From Podocnemis expansa (lineage: Eukaryota > Chordata > Testudines > Podocnemididae): 64,000 bases of DNA. The position numbers and the translations under genes are program-made. This document shows, one piece after another, positions 1 to 10,399 of the stretch (positions within the stretch are counted from its first letter, which is position 1; each line of letters opens with the position of its first letter). The stretch is taken from NCBI GenBank assembly GCA_007922195.1, contig ML682118.1, forward strand, positions 1,266,265-1,330,264, written 5' to 3'. The notes under the pieces are model-generated. The model did not search any database and was not told where the DNA came from. It was given only the letters and a program-made list of their open reading frames with translations.

Positions 1-292
1 CCAATACTTCAGGATCAATTAACAATCAACATTAATGGTTGAAAAAGCTCCTTAACTAGGTTTTTTAAAAAATCTTGGATGTATATTATTTGCATTTCCA
101 GGTTAAGAATGTCTGATTTTAGTGGGTTCACTTTAATTTCCTCTATAGATATTGGTGGTGTGGAAAGAGAATTGCTAGCAAATTATGAAATTATATCATA
201 TTTTCCTCAAATACAGAGCAGAAATATTTACTGAACACTTTTGTTGCTTCCACTTCATAATTTTACAATTTCATTTAATAATGGAAATATAC

Positions 293-1153
293 CAGGGGTC
301 TGCAAAATGTGGCTCTGGAGCCTCATGCATCTCTTTGGCTTTATCCTCTTGTGGCCCCATGACCAGAGAGCTGGGGCTGGCAATGCTGGTTAAATTCTCA
401 TAGACTCTAAGGTCAGAAGGGACCAATATGATCATCTAGTCGGACCTCCCACACACTGCAGGCCACAGAACCCTCACCCACCCATTCCTACAATGAACCT
501 CAAACCGATAACTGAGCTACTAAAGTCCTCAAATCATGATTTAAAGTACTTTAATACAGAGAATCAGCCAGCAACTCAGCCATGCCCAATGCTACAGAGG
601 AAGGCAAAAAAACCCAGCGCACAAGCCAATCTGCCCTGGGGGAAAATTCCTTCCCGACCCCAAAATATGGTGATCAGTTAAACCCTGAGCATGAGGGCAC
701 TCCTAACTTTCTGCATTCCCAGTCACAAGGCCCATGCCACAGCAGGGTAGGAGATCTGAACCAGTTTGATCCACAGTCTGGAGACTCTCCTGCTCTAGCA
801 CAATTAAGTTCTATTCTGTACTTGGTGTGGAGGTGCAGGGCATCTTGTGAGCTGGATGCCGGCTGGTGTGGCAGGGATGGGGCTTCAGTGCATGGGGAAG
901 GAGTGTGCCACCAAAAGCCACCCATGTCAGACCAGAGGCTATGGGGGTGGGGACTGTCAGGAGGACCAGAGGCATAGGGCTTGGCAGATGGTGTGCCAGT
1001 AAGGCTAGGTGCATCAGGCTGGGTGGATGGAAAAGGGGACTGCATGAAAGGGCAGTCATGCAGGAAGCCTACATGTACTGAGGATCTCAAAATACTGGGA
1101 TACTGTAGGAATTTTTAAAAATTACTCTTCTCATCTTCTGGGTTGCTCACCAG
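293..1153. mobile_element. Decayed hAT-like element
   Basis: It begins CAGGGGTCTGCAA and ends GTTGCTCACCAG, imperfect inverted termini of the hAT type. The 8-bp flanks (285-292 and 1154-1161) match at 6 of 8 positions. The same terminal and subterminal sequence occurs in the better preserved element at 4322-4654. An old CR1 fragment lies inside. Everything open in this stretch reads as noise. Confidence 0.5.
395..710 (-). mobile_element. Old CR1 3' fragment
   Basis: Reading on the minus strand, the 3' end motif for the CR1 group (agatgatc...ggtcccttctgacc-like) lies near 400-450, preceded by its 3' UTR. It is diverged and without coding capacity. It lies within the hAT-like element. Confidence 0.55.
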
Positions 1154-1161
1154 AGATATAT

Positions 1162-2035
1162 ACCATTGTCAGTATTATTTTTAGTCCTATGTTTAAAAAA
1201 ATACTTCTTATTGTCCTCTAATTTCTGGGTGACAGATTACTCTTTCCCTTGGCTTCTCTTATCAATTTTCTATAAAGTCTAATATCTGATGCATATTCAT
1301 TACTGTTTACTTACCATTTCTTTCTTGCTTGCTTACTTTCTTGTTTATTTTGCTGCCTTAAGTTCATCCTGCAGAACCTTCCATCTTGATTGTAGCTTTT
1401 AGGGCATCTACTAAGATGTTCCCTAAAATGATTCCCAATTTTCATTCACACATTTTCTAGTTAAAATCCTCCTCTCAGCTCATTTAGCTCACAATCTTTT
1501 TCAGCTTTGTGACAGTGCCTTGTTTGAGGACCATGTATATATTACCAATCTAGAGTTTATTTTACTTTTACTTTATAAGTGTTGTGAAGTCAAGCTCACA
1601 TATACATAAGGTGATTTTTATTTCTATGATAAGTTTCTATTTATCTGGTAAGTCAAGTCCCTGTGTGGAATTATCCCACATTAGATGTGTAACACTTCAG
1701 TTAGGAAATTATAATCAGGTTGTTTAGGGACTCCCAAGATATTTTAGTACCCTCTTCATAATCTCCAGCACATGCAGCTCAGGCTGAAGATCCCATGGTC
1801 GTGTTACAGAATCATACCAGGAAGTCATCTTGATTCCCAGATTCCTTTAAGGCTCATCACTTTCCATCATCTACATCCCTGAGGCGGCACTCAAAGTATT
1901 CATCAGCATATAATTATGAGTAATACACACTCCATCAACATTTATATGAAGTAAGATGGAAAATCTTAACATTAACTGAAAGTGGAATATTATCCCATAA
2001 CTTTAAATACAATGGTTTTCTTACTGATTACTCTG
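1162..2035. other. AT-rich intergenic sequence upstream of receptor
   Basis: No gene or clear repeat recognised. It should contain the receptor promoter and 5' noncoding exon, but neither can be assigned from sequence alone. Confidence 0.5.
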
Positions 2036-2053
2036 AGTCCTTTTCCTTTGCAG
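2036..2053 (+). promoter_or_regulatory. Putative splice acceptor of receptor 5' UTR exon
   Basis: A pyrimidine-rich run ending in TTTGCAG lies 13 bp before the ATG of the receptor at 2067. Odorant receptor genes usually have noncoding 5' exons spliced to a single coding exon, so this is probably the acceptor. The donor exon is not recognisable. Confidence 0.5.
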
Positions 2054-2066
2054 GCACTGTAAGGAG

Positions 2067-3026
2067 ATGATCAACAGAACCACTGTGAGCGAGTTCCTTC
2101 TTCTGGGATTCTCTGACAGCTGGGAGCAGCAGATTTTATACTCCACAATGTTTTTATTCATTTATTTAGCAGCTATGATAGGAAACCTTATTATCATTGC
2201 ACTTGTAGCCTTTGATTACCACCTTCACACCCCCATGTACTTCTTCCTTTTCAACCTATCCTTCCTAGATCTCTGCTACATCTCCATCACAATCCCCAAG
2301 ATATTAGCCAACTCCCTAACCAACATCAGGTCCATTTCCTTCTTTGGATGTGTTGCCCAAGTCTTTCTGGTTATTTCCCTTGCTGCCTCTGAGTGTGGCT
2401 TTCTCACAGTCATGGCATATGATCGCTATATTGCCATCTGTTTTCCTTTGCATTACAAGATAATCATGAGTAAGGTCAAATGTGCCCAGATGGCAGCTGG
2501 CTCCTGGGTTGGGGGAATCCTCTATTCGGTGCTTCACACTGGCAACACATTTAGGTTGCCCTTCTGCTGCTCTAATACAATTGATCAATTCTTTTGTGAT
2601 ATCCCTCAGTTGCTCAAGCTGTCATGCTCTGACCCATACACCAACAAGGTTGTGGTGATCATCTTTGGGGTGTGCTTAGCACTGGGTTGTTTTGTGTTTA
2701 TCATTGTGTCCTATGTTCACATCTTTTCTACTGTTTTGGGCATGCCATCTTTACAGGGGAGAGACAAAGCTTTCTCAACTTGCCTGTCACACCTTGTGGT
2801 CATTAGTGTATTCTTTGGCACTGGCAGTTTTGCATATATGAGGCAAACCTCAGTGTCTTCTTCCTTTTGGGACCTCTTGGCATCTGTGCTCTATGCTGTG
2901 CTGCCACCATTGCTGAATCCAGTTGTCTATAGTTTGAGGAGCAAGGAGATCAGAGATGCTTTGGGTAGGGTGATAGCTAGGATTTTCTTTCCAAAGTGTG
3001 GAAGATCCATTTTTAGATTAACTTGA
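2067..3026 (+). CDS. Olfactory receptor, OR14-like, intact
   Basis: A 319-residue class II odorant receptor, a seven-helix G-protein-coupled receptor expected in cilia of olfactory neurons. The N terminus has the glycosylation sequon NRT at residue 3. PMYFF lies at 56-60 at the end of helix 2, MAYDRYIAIC at 116-125 closes helix 3, SY at 215-216 is in helix 5, KAFSTC at 234-239 opens helix 6, and NPVVY at 284-288 closes helix 7. The disulfide-pair cysteines C95 and C177 are present. The coding region is one exon, as usual for the family. A pyrimidine tract ending in CAG at 2051-2053 lies just upstream of the ATG, matching the splice acceptor expected after a 5' noncoding exon. Leader and spacing resemble the OR14 group (TTVSEFLLLGF). 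The C-terminal tail is about eight residues longer than in the two other intact receptors. The odorant is unknown. Confidence 0.95.
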   Translation: MINRTTVSEFLLLGFSDSWEQQILYSTMFLFIYLAAMIGNLIIIALVAFDYHLHTPMYFFLFNLSFLDLCYISITIPKILANSLTNIRSISFFGCVAQVFLVISLAASECGFLTVMAYDRYIAICFPLHYKIIMSKVKCAQMAAGSWVGGILYSVLHTGNTFRLPFCCSNTIDQFFCDIPQLLKLSCSDPYTNKVVVIIFGVCLALGCFVFIIVSYVHIFSTVLGMPSLQGRDKAFSTCLSHLVVISVFFGTGSFAYMRQTSVSSSFWDLLASVLYAVLPPLLNPVVYSLRSKEIRDALGRVIARIFFPKCGRSIFRLT

Positions 3027-3029
3027 CCT

Positions 3030-4140
3030 GAATCTTTTTGTGGTAAGTCTTATTAATGTGAATAACCCCATTGACTTTAGTGAGCTTTCTTTTTTACCTA
3101 CATATGTGAGAACAGGAGAGCAAGTCTGCACTGTGGTAGGCCTAGGAAGGGATTTACAAAGTCATCTGAGGGAGCTGGCCATCTTTTGCAACTAAAATTT
3201 TGTCTGGGCTTCAGCTGTTAATTGGCATGGATGGCCCATCATCTTTCTTTCTTTCTTTCAGCAGGTAACATTTTCTTCCTTACTGCACATGGTATTATAA
3301 TAAAAGGTGCCTTCTGCTGCATATGCAACACCACATAATATTTTAATTCAATTGGGTGTAGGTACATCAAAGAAATTAAAGAAATATGAAGGTCCATGTC
3401 AGTAATTGGTGTTAATCAGTGAAATTCTATTATAATGAATGGGCCAGACTATAGTTGTGCAAATTATCTGCAGAGTCATTGCAATCATTGCGGTCAAAGA
3501 CCCAGGAGGTATATATTTGCCTAGTGCTATTGATAGGTATCAGTTTACATGAAGTGAATACCTGTACCATGATGTCCTGTTTTGTGTTTTTTTTTCCCAT
3601 ATGTAGGACATCATTGTTCAATGATACAATATCATAATAATCCCCATGGCATATTCAAAGGGTTTAAGATTATTGTTAATAGACAGAAATCTTTGAGATG
3701 GATACCCAGCCAGCAAATGAGCAGATGGATGAGGCCTGAGGACTTATAGACAACAAACCAGAGACAGAAAGGCCTTGAGGAGAGAGGAAGCTGAAACAGA
3801 CACACCCATGATGGAAAGGAACTACTCCAAAAGAAGGGAAGCCACCTTTGAGTTATTGCAGAAGAAAGTGAGAAAAAATAATGTTGTTGCACTGATTACA
3901 TACTTAGAGAAGCTCATCTACCTCAGGACATTTGGTTCAAGTTCCCTGCAAACTCTGGTCTATGTGACTCTGTCAGTTTCACTTGGCTACCGTCTTAGGT
4001 CTCAGTAATATTTTTGGAATTTTCTTCCCAACCTTGAGGGCCAAAAGATTACTTTCATATAAAAACAAAATGAGGTTCTACTGTAATGTTTCCAGAGGCA
4101 TTGGGTATTATCTTGGAAACTCATGGTGAGTGGGAAAGGT
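3030..4140. other. Intergenic, nothing recognised
   Basis: Apart from a short TTTC run near 3243-3259 and the poly(A) signal listed separately, I see no gene or repeat here. Confidence 0.5.
3299..3304 (+). terminator. Candidate poly(A) signal of first receptor
   Basis: An AATAAA hexamer lies about 270 bp after the stop codon of the receptor ending at 3026. It is the first canonical signal downstream. The assignment is an inference. Confidence 0.35.
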
Positions 4141-4321
4141 CCTGGATGATTAGATAAAGCCAAATATAGAGCCCATCTTCAGGAAAGGGAGGGAAAAGGA
4201 TCTGGGAAACTACAGACCAGTCAGCTTCACATCTGCACCTCACATCATTCTCAAGAAAAACCATAGAGCAGGTCCTCAAGGACTCCATTCTGGTGCACTT
4301 GGAAGAGATTAAGGTCTGTAG

Positions 4322-4654
4322 GAGGGGTCTGCAACTTGCTGCTCTGGAGCAGCATGCAGCTCTTTGGCTGGCCATTTGCAGTTCTGGTCTCCAGGTCCCC
4401 TCCTTGCCACAAGAGGACCCTATGAGCAGTCCATGCCAGCCTCCATGTTGCCCACTGCCACCACTGAGATACCCAGAGTGGGGGGCTTGCTCCTGGTTTC
4501 AGGAACTCCCCCCACCAGGGGATCTTGTGGCAGGGACCCTGGCCCACCTCCCCCACCACCAGAAAGCTACTCACCATTGCAGTTCTCAAAACACTTGGTT
4601 ATGGAAGGAATTATTTAAAATGACTCTTCTCATCTTTTATGTTGCTGACCCCTG
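4322..4654. mobile_element. hAT-like MITE inside CR1
   Basis: Termini GAGGGGTCTGCAAC and GTTGCTGACCCCTG are nearly perfect inverted repeats. The element is about 333 bp with no transposase. The flanking 8-mers share only their first four bases (GTCT), so the duplication is weak or mutated. It splits the CR1 exactly where other copies continue from the ...acacttggagga... segment into ...agtcagcatggattc. Confidence 0.65.
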
Positions 4655-4691
4655 GTCTACACGAAGAGTCAGCACGGATTCAACAAGGACA

Positions 4692-5631
4692 ATGTTTTCA
4701 TTAATGATCTGGATGATGGGATAGATTGCACACTTAGTAAGTTTGCGGATGATACCAAACTGGGGGGAATGGTAGACACCCTAGAGGGCAGAGACAGGAT
4801 TCAGGGAGACCTAGACAAACTGGAGCAGTGGGCCAAGAGGAATCTCATGAGGTTCAACAAGGATAAGTGTAAAATCCTGCACTTGGGACGAAAAAACCCC
4901 ATGTACTGCTACAGGCTGGGGAGTGATCAGCTAAATAGCAGCACTGGAGAAAAGGACCTGGGAGTCATGGTGGATGGGAAGCTGGATATGAGTCAGCAGT
5001 GTGCTCTTGCTGCCAAAAAGGCCAATGGCATACTGGGCTGCATCAGAAGAAGTGTTACCAGCAGATCGAGGGATGTGATCATTCCCCTCTATTCTGCACT
5101 AGTGAGGCCACATCTGGAATACTGTGTCCAGTTTTGGGCTCCCCACTACAAAAAGGACATGGACAAATTAGAGAGAGTCCAGAGGAGGGCAACCAAAATG
5201 ATCAAAGGGCTGGAGCACAAGCCCTATGAAGAAAGACTGAAGGAACTAGGCTTATTTAGCCTGCAGAAGAGAAGACTGAGGGGGGATTTGATAGCAACCT
5301 TCAACTACTTGAAGGGTTGCTCCAAGGAGGAGGGAGCTCGACTGTTCTCGGTAGTAACAGAGGGCAGAACGAGAAGCAATGGTTTCAAGTTACAGCTGGG
5401 GCGGTCCAGGCTGGATATTAGGAAAAACTTCCTTACTAGGCGAGTGGTGAAGCAGTGGAATAAGTTGCCTAGGGAGGTGGTGGAATCTCCATCTCTGGAG
5501 GTGTTCAAGTCCCAGCTGGACAAAACACTGACTGGGATGATCTAATGGGAGTGGTCCTGCTTTTTTTGGCAGGGGGTTGGACTAGATGACCTTGTGGGGT
5601 CCCTTCCAACCCTATGATTCTATGATTCTAT
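4692..5631 (+). mobile_element. Young 5'-truncated CR1 with intact 3' reading frame
   Basis: It starts inside the reverse transcriptase and runs to the typical tail of repeated ATTCTATG. An uninterrupted frame from about 4696 to 5545 includes the catalytic box FADD in FADDTKLGG and the conserved [13 protein letters not shown] segment, ending TLTGMI plus stop. Flanks share GACA (4688-4691 and 5632-5635), consistent with target-primed insertion. The unbroken frame indicates a recent insertion relative to its host CR1. It lacks the endonuclease and half the polymerase, so it cannot move itself. Confidence 0.9.
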
Positions 5632-5929
5632 GACAAGTCCTGACAAACAACCTGACTGACTTTTCTGTTCAGATGACTGGTTCTGTAGTTGTAGAGAAAG
5701 CAGTAGAAGTAACTTTACCTTGATATTAAAAAAGCTTTTGATACGGTTTCCAACAGTATTCTTATCAACAAATAAAATAAGTATTTTGGATGAATGGACT
5801 AGAAGATGGATAGAATGCTGGGTAGATCACTGGATTCAAGAATCAGTGATCAGCAGTTCAGTGTCTAGTTGGTATCTGATAACAAGTGAAGATAGACACA
5901 TCTCAAAAAGTCAAAAACACTGAAGTCAT

Positions 5930-6380
5930 TCTTACAAATCTAATTCTAGATTTAAGAGTTAGCCACAGCTGAAACAGGCTGCTTTCCAGCTATGCCTGTG
6001 TGTTCAGCTGAGAACTAGAAGACTTGTCATGGACTGGCCCTTTGTCTCCCCATGTCAGAGTGGTCCATGGAAAGATGGGTGGGAATGATCAAATGTGAAA
6101 TTGACTCTTAGGAAATTCCCATGGGAAAGACTGGCAGGTTTCACCTTCACTTCAGGACTGTGTTCTTTGCTCACAAGCCCTGACAGGAGCTGTGAGCAGC
6201 AATACATGAAGTGACAGGCTGCTCTTCTCCATATGAGGTATGATTTATTCAGCACAGTAGGGACAAAATTTCACGCCCTCAGGGATCTACAGTCTTCTCT
6301 ACAAGCCAATCCTTCGCTTTCTAAAGCCTTGTGAGACAGATCTCTTCTCACTTACAGACAGCCTCCCCCCAACCTTTAAC
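5930..6380. other. Intergenic, nothing recognised
   Basis: No gene or clear repeat could be identified between the CR1 and the Penelope-like fragment. Confidence 0.4.
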
Positions 6381-6384
6381 AGAT

Positions 6385-7105
6385 ACTTAACCAGCAATTA
6401 GAGACCTAACATCAAACCCATTAAAGCAGGCACATATCTATGCAATAAACCATGCTGCCAACTTTGCCCACATTATCTGCATAAAAAGACACTATTACAA
6501 GAGCTCATAAAACCAGCTACTCCATCAAAGGCAAATTCACCTGCTCATTCACCAATGTGATTTATGCCATCATGTGCCAGAAATGTCCCCTGCCTTCTAT
6601 GTTGGACAAACAGGACAGTCTCTGTGAAATAGAATAAATCACAAATCTGACATCAGAAATCACAAGATTCTAAAACCATTGGATCAGCATTTAAATCTTC
6701 ATGATCATTCTATTAATGATTTCCTAACTGCAGTGCTCAGACAGATGAATAGCAGATCAAGACTTCAAAGAGAAGATACTGAGATCAAATTTATCTGCAA
6801 ATTCGGTTGCATTGCTTCAGGACTTATTAGAGATACTGAATTTTTCTCTCATTACAACAGGTGATTTGACCTCATCTTCCTCTGTATGCTGTTCCCCAGT
6901 GTTTGAATCTTTGCAACTGTTTTGATTTGCTGTTACAGTGTTACCTGTTCCATGACTTACAGTTCCCTGCCTTTATTTCCTCCCATTCTCTAAGTTCCCC
7001 CATCTTCAAAGGATCTGATAAAGTGGCATTTTTCTCACATGAAAGCTCATGCAATAAATATATCTGTTAGACTTTAAGTGCCATAGGACTCCTTGTTTGT
7101 TTTAT
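6385..7105 (+). mobile_element. Penelope-like element 3' fragment
   Basis: Broken coding sequence resembles the GIY-YIG endonuclease end of Penelope-like retroelements: FTNVIYAIMCQKCP, then a damaged YVGQTGQSL segment, NRINHKSDIRNHK, LDQHLNLHDHSINDF (6670-6722) and LQREDTEIKFICKFGC (6762-6810). It is followed by the noncoding 3' end ending near 7105 (catgaaagctcatgcaataaatatatctgttag, then agtgccataggactcc). The frame contains stops and shifts, so it is dead. The identification rests on motif pattern and is moderately sure. Confidence 0.65.
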
Positions 7106-7109
7106 AAGA

Positions 7110-7640
7110 GAAGATATTAGACAGCAACTCTGGATACATCTGCAAAAAATAAGTAGGAAGATTTTTCAGAAAACCCCATCAAAGGGATGATGAAATTTAA
7201 TTCTAAATAGCTGATGAAAGAAATTGAAGCCCCCATTTAAACAAACTTATTCTATACTTCCAAACTTCTACCCCTAAAATCTGCATAGAACATCTGAACA
7301 AATCAGTAAACAAGCACACAAAATAAATAAAATTAGAAAGAAACAAAGCTAACCCCTCATGCCTGAAATAGAGTTTTTATGTCAAAAAAAGAGGAGACAG
7401 AAACTTCAGTAAGCTCATGAAGGGCTTAGCTATGGCTATTGATTTTCTATGCAATATACTCAGGTAGTGGAGCAAGGGTAGCAGTTTATCCCTCAGATAG
7501 ACAGTGTATACAGATTTATGGATATAGAGATTCTGATTGTATTTACACTGATGTAATCCTTCATTAATTCTTTTGACTTCAGTGGAGTTAGCTACATCAT
7601 AATTTTGGTACTTCATACAGGAGGCAACTTCTTCAGGAGA
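7110..7640. other. Intergenic sequence 3' of second receptor
   Basis: Nothing coding. A short stretch near 7540-7585 (tttacactgatgtaat, then gacttcagtggagtt) resembles the unit of the tandem array at 59.7-60.2 kb. Confidence 0.4.
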
Positions 7641-7644
7641 CAAC

Positions 7645-7650
7645 TTTATT
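7645..7650 (-). terminator. Candidate poly(A) signal of second receptor
   Basis: AATAAA on the minus strand, about 67 bp beyond the receptor stop codon at 7717. Confidence 0.4.
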
Positions 7651-7716
7651 GCCAATCAATTCTATGTGTAAGAAGGCTGAGAATCAAAATAAACCCAAGG
7701 AGCAAAAATGGTTATT

Positions 7717-8652
7717 TTAGATTTTTGTGAATAACTTTCCAACCATCAATTTTTTTACTGCAGCTTTGATCTCCTTGTTCCTCATGCTGTAGATGATAGG
7801 ATTCATCATAGGTGGCACCACAGCATAAAGGACACCAATCAACAGATCTTGATTTGATGCAGAGCTGGAGGAGGGATTCAGGTACTCAAAGAAGCAAGTA
7901 AAAAACAATAAAATGACCACGGTGAGGTGAGGGAGGCAAGTGGAGAAGGCCTTATGTCGGCCTTGGTCAGAAGGGATTCTCAGAACTGTTTTGAAGATCT
8001 GAACATAAGACACGAGTATGAAAACAAAGCAGTTTAAACCTACAAATGCACCAAATATAATAACAGCAAGTTCACTGAGGTATGAATCAAAGCAGGTGAG
8101 TTTCAGCAGTTGGGGGATTTCACAGAAGAACTGATTGATGACATTGGACTGGCAGATGGGTAACATGAAGGTGTTCCCAGTGTGCACTGCAGAGTAAACA
8201 ATGCTAGTGATCCAGGCACTGGCTGCCATGTGAAGGCATGCTTTCCTGTTCATTACCCCTTCATAGTGCAGTGGCTGGCAGATGGCAACATATCGATCGT
8301 ATGCCATAATGGTGAGCAAGGCAACGTCCATCGAAGTGAAGAGGAAAAAGAGAAAGACTTGGGTGACGCATCCAGGATAAGTAATCGATGTGGTGTTCAT
8401 GAGAGAATTGGCCATAGATTTGGGGATGGTGACAGAAATCGAGCCAAGGTCCAGGATGGCCAAATTCATCAGAAAGAAGTACATGGGGGTGTGAAGGTGG
8501 TGGTCAAGGACTACAGTTGTCATGATAAGAAGATTCCCAATTAGTCCTACCAGGTAAATGACTAGAAACACCCAAAAGTGCAAAATCTGCATCTCCCGAA
8601 CATGAGAGAATCCGAGAAGTAGGAACTCAGTCACGGTAGTTTGGTTGGTCAT
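7717..8652 (-). CDS. Olfactory receptor, OR14-like, intact
   Basis: A 311-residue class II odorant receptor. The frame is open further up, to an ATG at 8703, but that ATG lies inside a pyrimidine tract ending in CAG at 8682-8680 that looks like a splice acceptor. I therefore start at 8652 (MTNQTTVTEF), which aligns residue for residue with the receptor at 27118. The sequon NQT is at residue 3, PMYFF at 56-60, MAYDRYVAIC at 116-125, SY at 215-216, KAFSTC at 234-239 and NPIIYS at 284-289. C95 and C177 are conserved. No break is seen. An AATAAA hexamer follows the stop after about 67 bp. Upstream sequence is occupied by a hAT element carrying a solo LTR. The ligand is unknown. Confidence 0.95.
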   Translation of the reverse strand: MTNQTTVTEFLLLGFSHVREMQILHFWVFLVIYLVGLIGNLLIMTTVVLDHHLHTPMYFFLMNLAILDLGSISVTIPKSMANSLMNTTSITYPGCVTQVFLFFLFTSMDVALLTIMAYDRYVAICQPLHYEGVMNRKACLHMAASAWITSIVYSAVHTGNTFMLPICQSNVINQFFCEIPQLLKLTCFDSYLSELAVIIFGAFVGLNCFVFILVSYVQIFKTVLRIPSDQGRHKAFSTCLPHLTVVILLFFTCFFEYLNPSSSSASNQDLLIGVLYAVVPPMMNPIIYSMRNKEIKAAVKKLMVGKLFTKI

Positions 8653-8679
8653 TTTCTTCCTCTGTATATCCTCTGATGA

Positions 8680-8698
8680 CTGTGGATGGAAAGATAAA
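8680..8698 (-). promoter_or_regulatory. Putative splice acceptor deciding the receptor start
   Basis: On the minus strand a pyrimidine-rich tract ends in CCACAG 27 bp before the ATG at 8652. A nearly identical tract ending in CCACAG precedes the receptor at 27118. The upstream in-frame ATG at 8703 would be intronic. This supports the shorter start. Confidence 0.55.
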
Positions 8699-8878
8699 GA
8701 CATTTGTTGGGACTAAGTCACTGAGGGAACAACCCTGATTCCCCTAAGTAATATACTATATCATTATATGAGTGTCGATAACATACAGCTCTCATAACTT
8801 CTATTGACCAGAAGTGGTGAGTTGTCAAATGAATGTAAAGAACCTCCCACAAATCAATGGAGATAAATTGATGTAAAC

Positions 8879-10392
8879 CAGGGGTTCCCAACCTTTTTGG
8901 CTTGAGAGCCACAGATTTAATTTTTAGAACCGTGAAGACTGTTGGCAGACAGTGTCCTCCACTGAAGACAGACAGAAGGCTGTCAGAGGACAGGCTGCAT
9001 CCTTACTGATTTCCTGTCTTCCTGATTACAACATGGAAACTGCATATGTCTTATAGTCCTCATTGCTCCACCTAATTCCCTAAAGAGAAAGCCCCTTCTT
9101 TAGCCAGGAGAACAGAGGATCAGTGGTCTTCTCCTTCTGGCTCCAGCAAGAATCCCAGTTTCTAGAGACATAAGTGCAGTGCTTTGCTGTGCTACTGTTT
9201 ATAGACAGAAGAAGGGAAGCAGTGATCTCCCCATGCACTTGGCTGCAGCAAGGAACCTGCATTGGTGTTTTAGCTCTACACTAACGCACTCTGCCTAGGT
9301 CGGCAGTGTAACCTGGGCCTCCTGGGATAACTTCTGAATGTGCCAAAATCAGGGCAAGCTGCAAAACCAGGGATCAAATCCTCAAACCACTGATGGTTGG
9401 TACTTAAACCAGTCTCCCAGTCAGTAACAAACATGCTCCTGATTCCCTCACTCTGGCCATCACCAAGCATAAGAAAATAGAAGTAGCTCCCTTACTGCAC
9501 ATCAATTCCTAAGGTCCCTTCTCGCTGCCAGATCTCTTTATGAAATAGGTTCTCCTGACCCCAAAGGGCCAGCCACATCACACAGAACAATATAGGCTTG
9601 GATCTTACCCAAAATACCACGCCACCAGCCAATCCTTTAGTAACTACAACTAAAGGTTTAATATAAACAGAAAACAAGCTACTTATGAGACACGTTAAAG
9701 GGCAAAGTGAATCACATACACACAAATGATTCAGAGTCCATAGAAAATAAATCCTTGAAGATCCTGTAGTTTGCAGATGAGTCCCAGTTCTCTGGTGTGC
9801 ACCCAGCAGCTGGGTGGGCCTCAGTCCTTTGTTCAGTCCCAGAAGAATAGTTCCAGAGGCAGGTGTTGGTTGCAGGTAGACTTAAGAATAGTGACGAAAG
9901 ACCAAATGGAGAATGGGTGATGGCCTTTTATCTCAGGGTCCTTGCCAGATCAAAATGAAGGTGGACCACATGGTCAGTCTGGGTAGCTGATCAAACAGGT
10001 TTCCTCTTGGGCCCACTGTAGCTGGGAGTCCCCTCCTGATGGGCCATTAACAAGACAATAGTTTGCAGAGGCCCAGTCTGGGATTGCCTCAGCTCAAACA
10101 ACTTGGAATATACAAAAGACAAATAAGATTCCTAGATTCTATTACAAATATGATACCTATATATAAATCATTTAATTCTTCCTAGCATGTTACAACCTTT
10201 CTATTGATACCAAACATGGCATATTACATATGGATTATTGCACATATGAAACATCAGTATGAAAAATAATCATAAACAGTCCCCTAGACCCAGACAGCAT
10301 CACAGGCAGCAAACAGAAGAGGAGCTGCAGGCCAGTTTTAAAGGCCCCACAGGCCACTTTTGGCACACAGGACAAAGGTTGAGAGCTTACTG
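8879..10392. mobile_element. hAT (Charlie-like) element interrupted by an LTR
   Basis: It begins CAGGGGTTCCCAACCTTT and ends CAAAGGTTGAGAGCTTACTG. The outer CAG/CTG and AACCTTT match as inverted repeats, with mismatches between. Flanking 8-mers ATGTAAAC (8871-8878) and ATGTACAC (10393-10400) match at 7 of 8, the duplication length of hAT transposons. After removing the LTR at 9307-10304 about 515 bp remain, without transposase. It lies 220 bp upstream of the receptor start at 8652. Confidence 0.7.
9307..10304 (-). mobile_element. Solo LTR of an endogenous retrovirus-like element, copy 1
   Basis: A 998-bp unit, with a relative at 25107-26155 throughout its length. Ends read TGTAACC and GCATCACA, giving TGTGA/TCACA-type termini. 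Perfect 5-bp flanking duplications GGCAG lie at 9302-9306 and 10305-10309. No internal gag, pol or env sequence adjoins, so I call it a solo LTR. The strand is inferred from an ATTAAA signal on the minus strand at 9662-9657, with about 640 bp before and 350 bp after it. Confidence 0.7.
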
Positions 10393-10399
10393 ATGTACA

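Larger units (their letters stand above)
4141..5925 (+). mobile_element. Old CR1 LINE copy, interrupted twice
   Basis: Diverged CR1 reverse-transcriptase sequence. The first part (4155-4320) matches the region read in other copies as the NYRPVS block. It continues after a hAT insertion at 4655-4691 (gtcagcacggattcaacaagg), and after a younger CR1 insertion at 5632-5925 (AFDTVSNSILI). When the two insertions are set aside, the three pieces line up without a gap against the copies at 34 kb and 42 kb. It contains stops and frameshifts and is non-functional. Confidence 0.8.

Noticed and set aside
674..1090. Open frames of 60-140 codons in the first kilobase
   Set aside because: They fall in a decayed hAT/CR1 area and match no family I know.
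4769..5545. 258-codon frame as a gene
   Set aside because: It is the C-terminal part of CR1 reverse transcriptase, followed by the CR1 tail.
8653..8703. Upstream in-frame ATG as the start of the second receptor
   Set aside because: It lies in a pyrimidine tract before a CAG acceptor, and the extra residues have no family counterpart.
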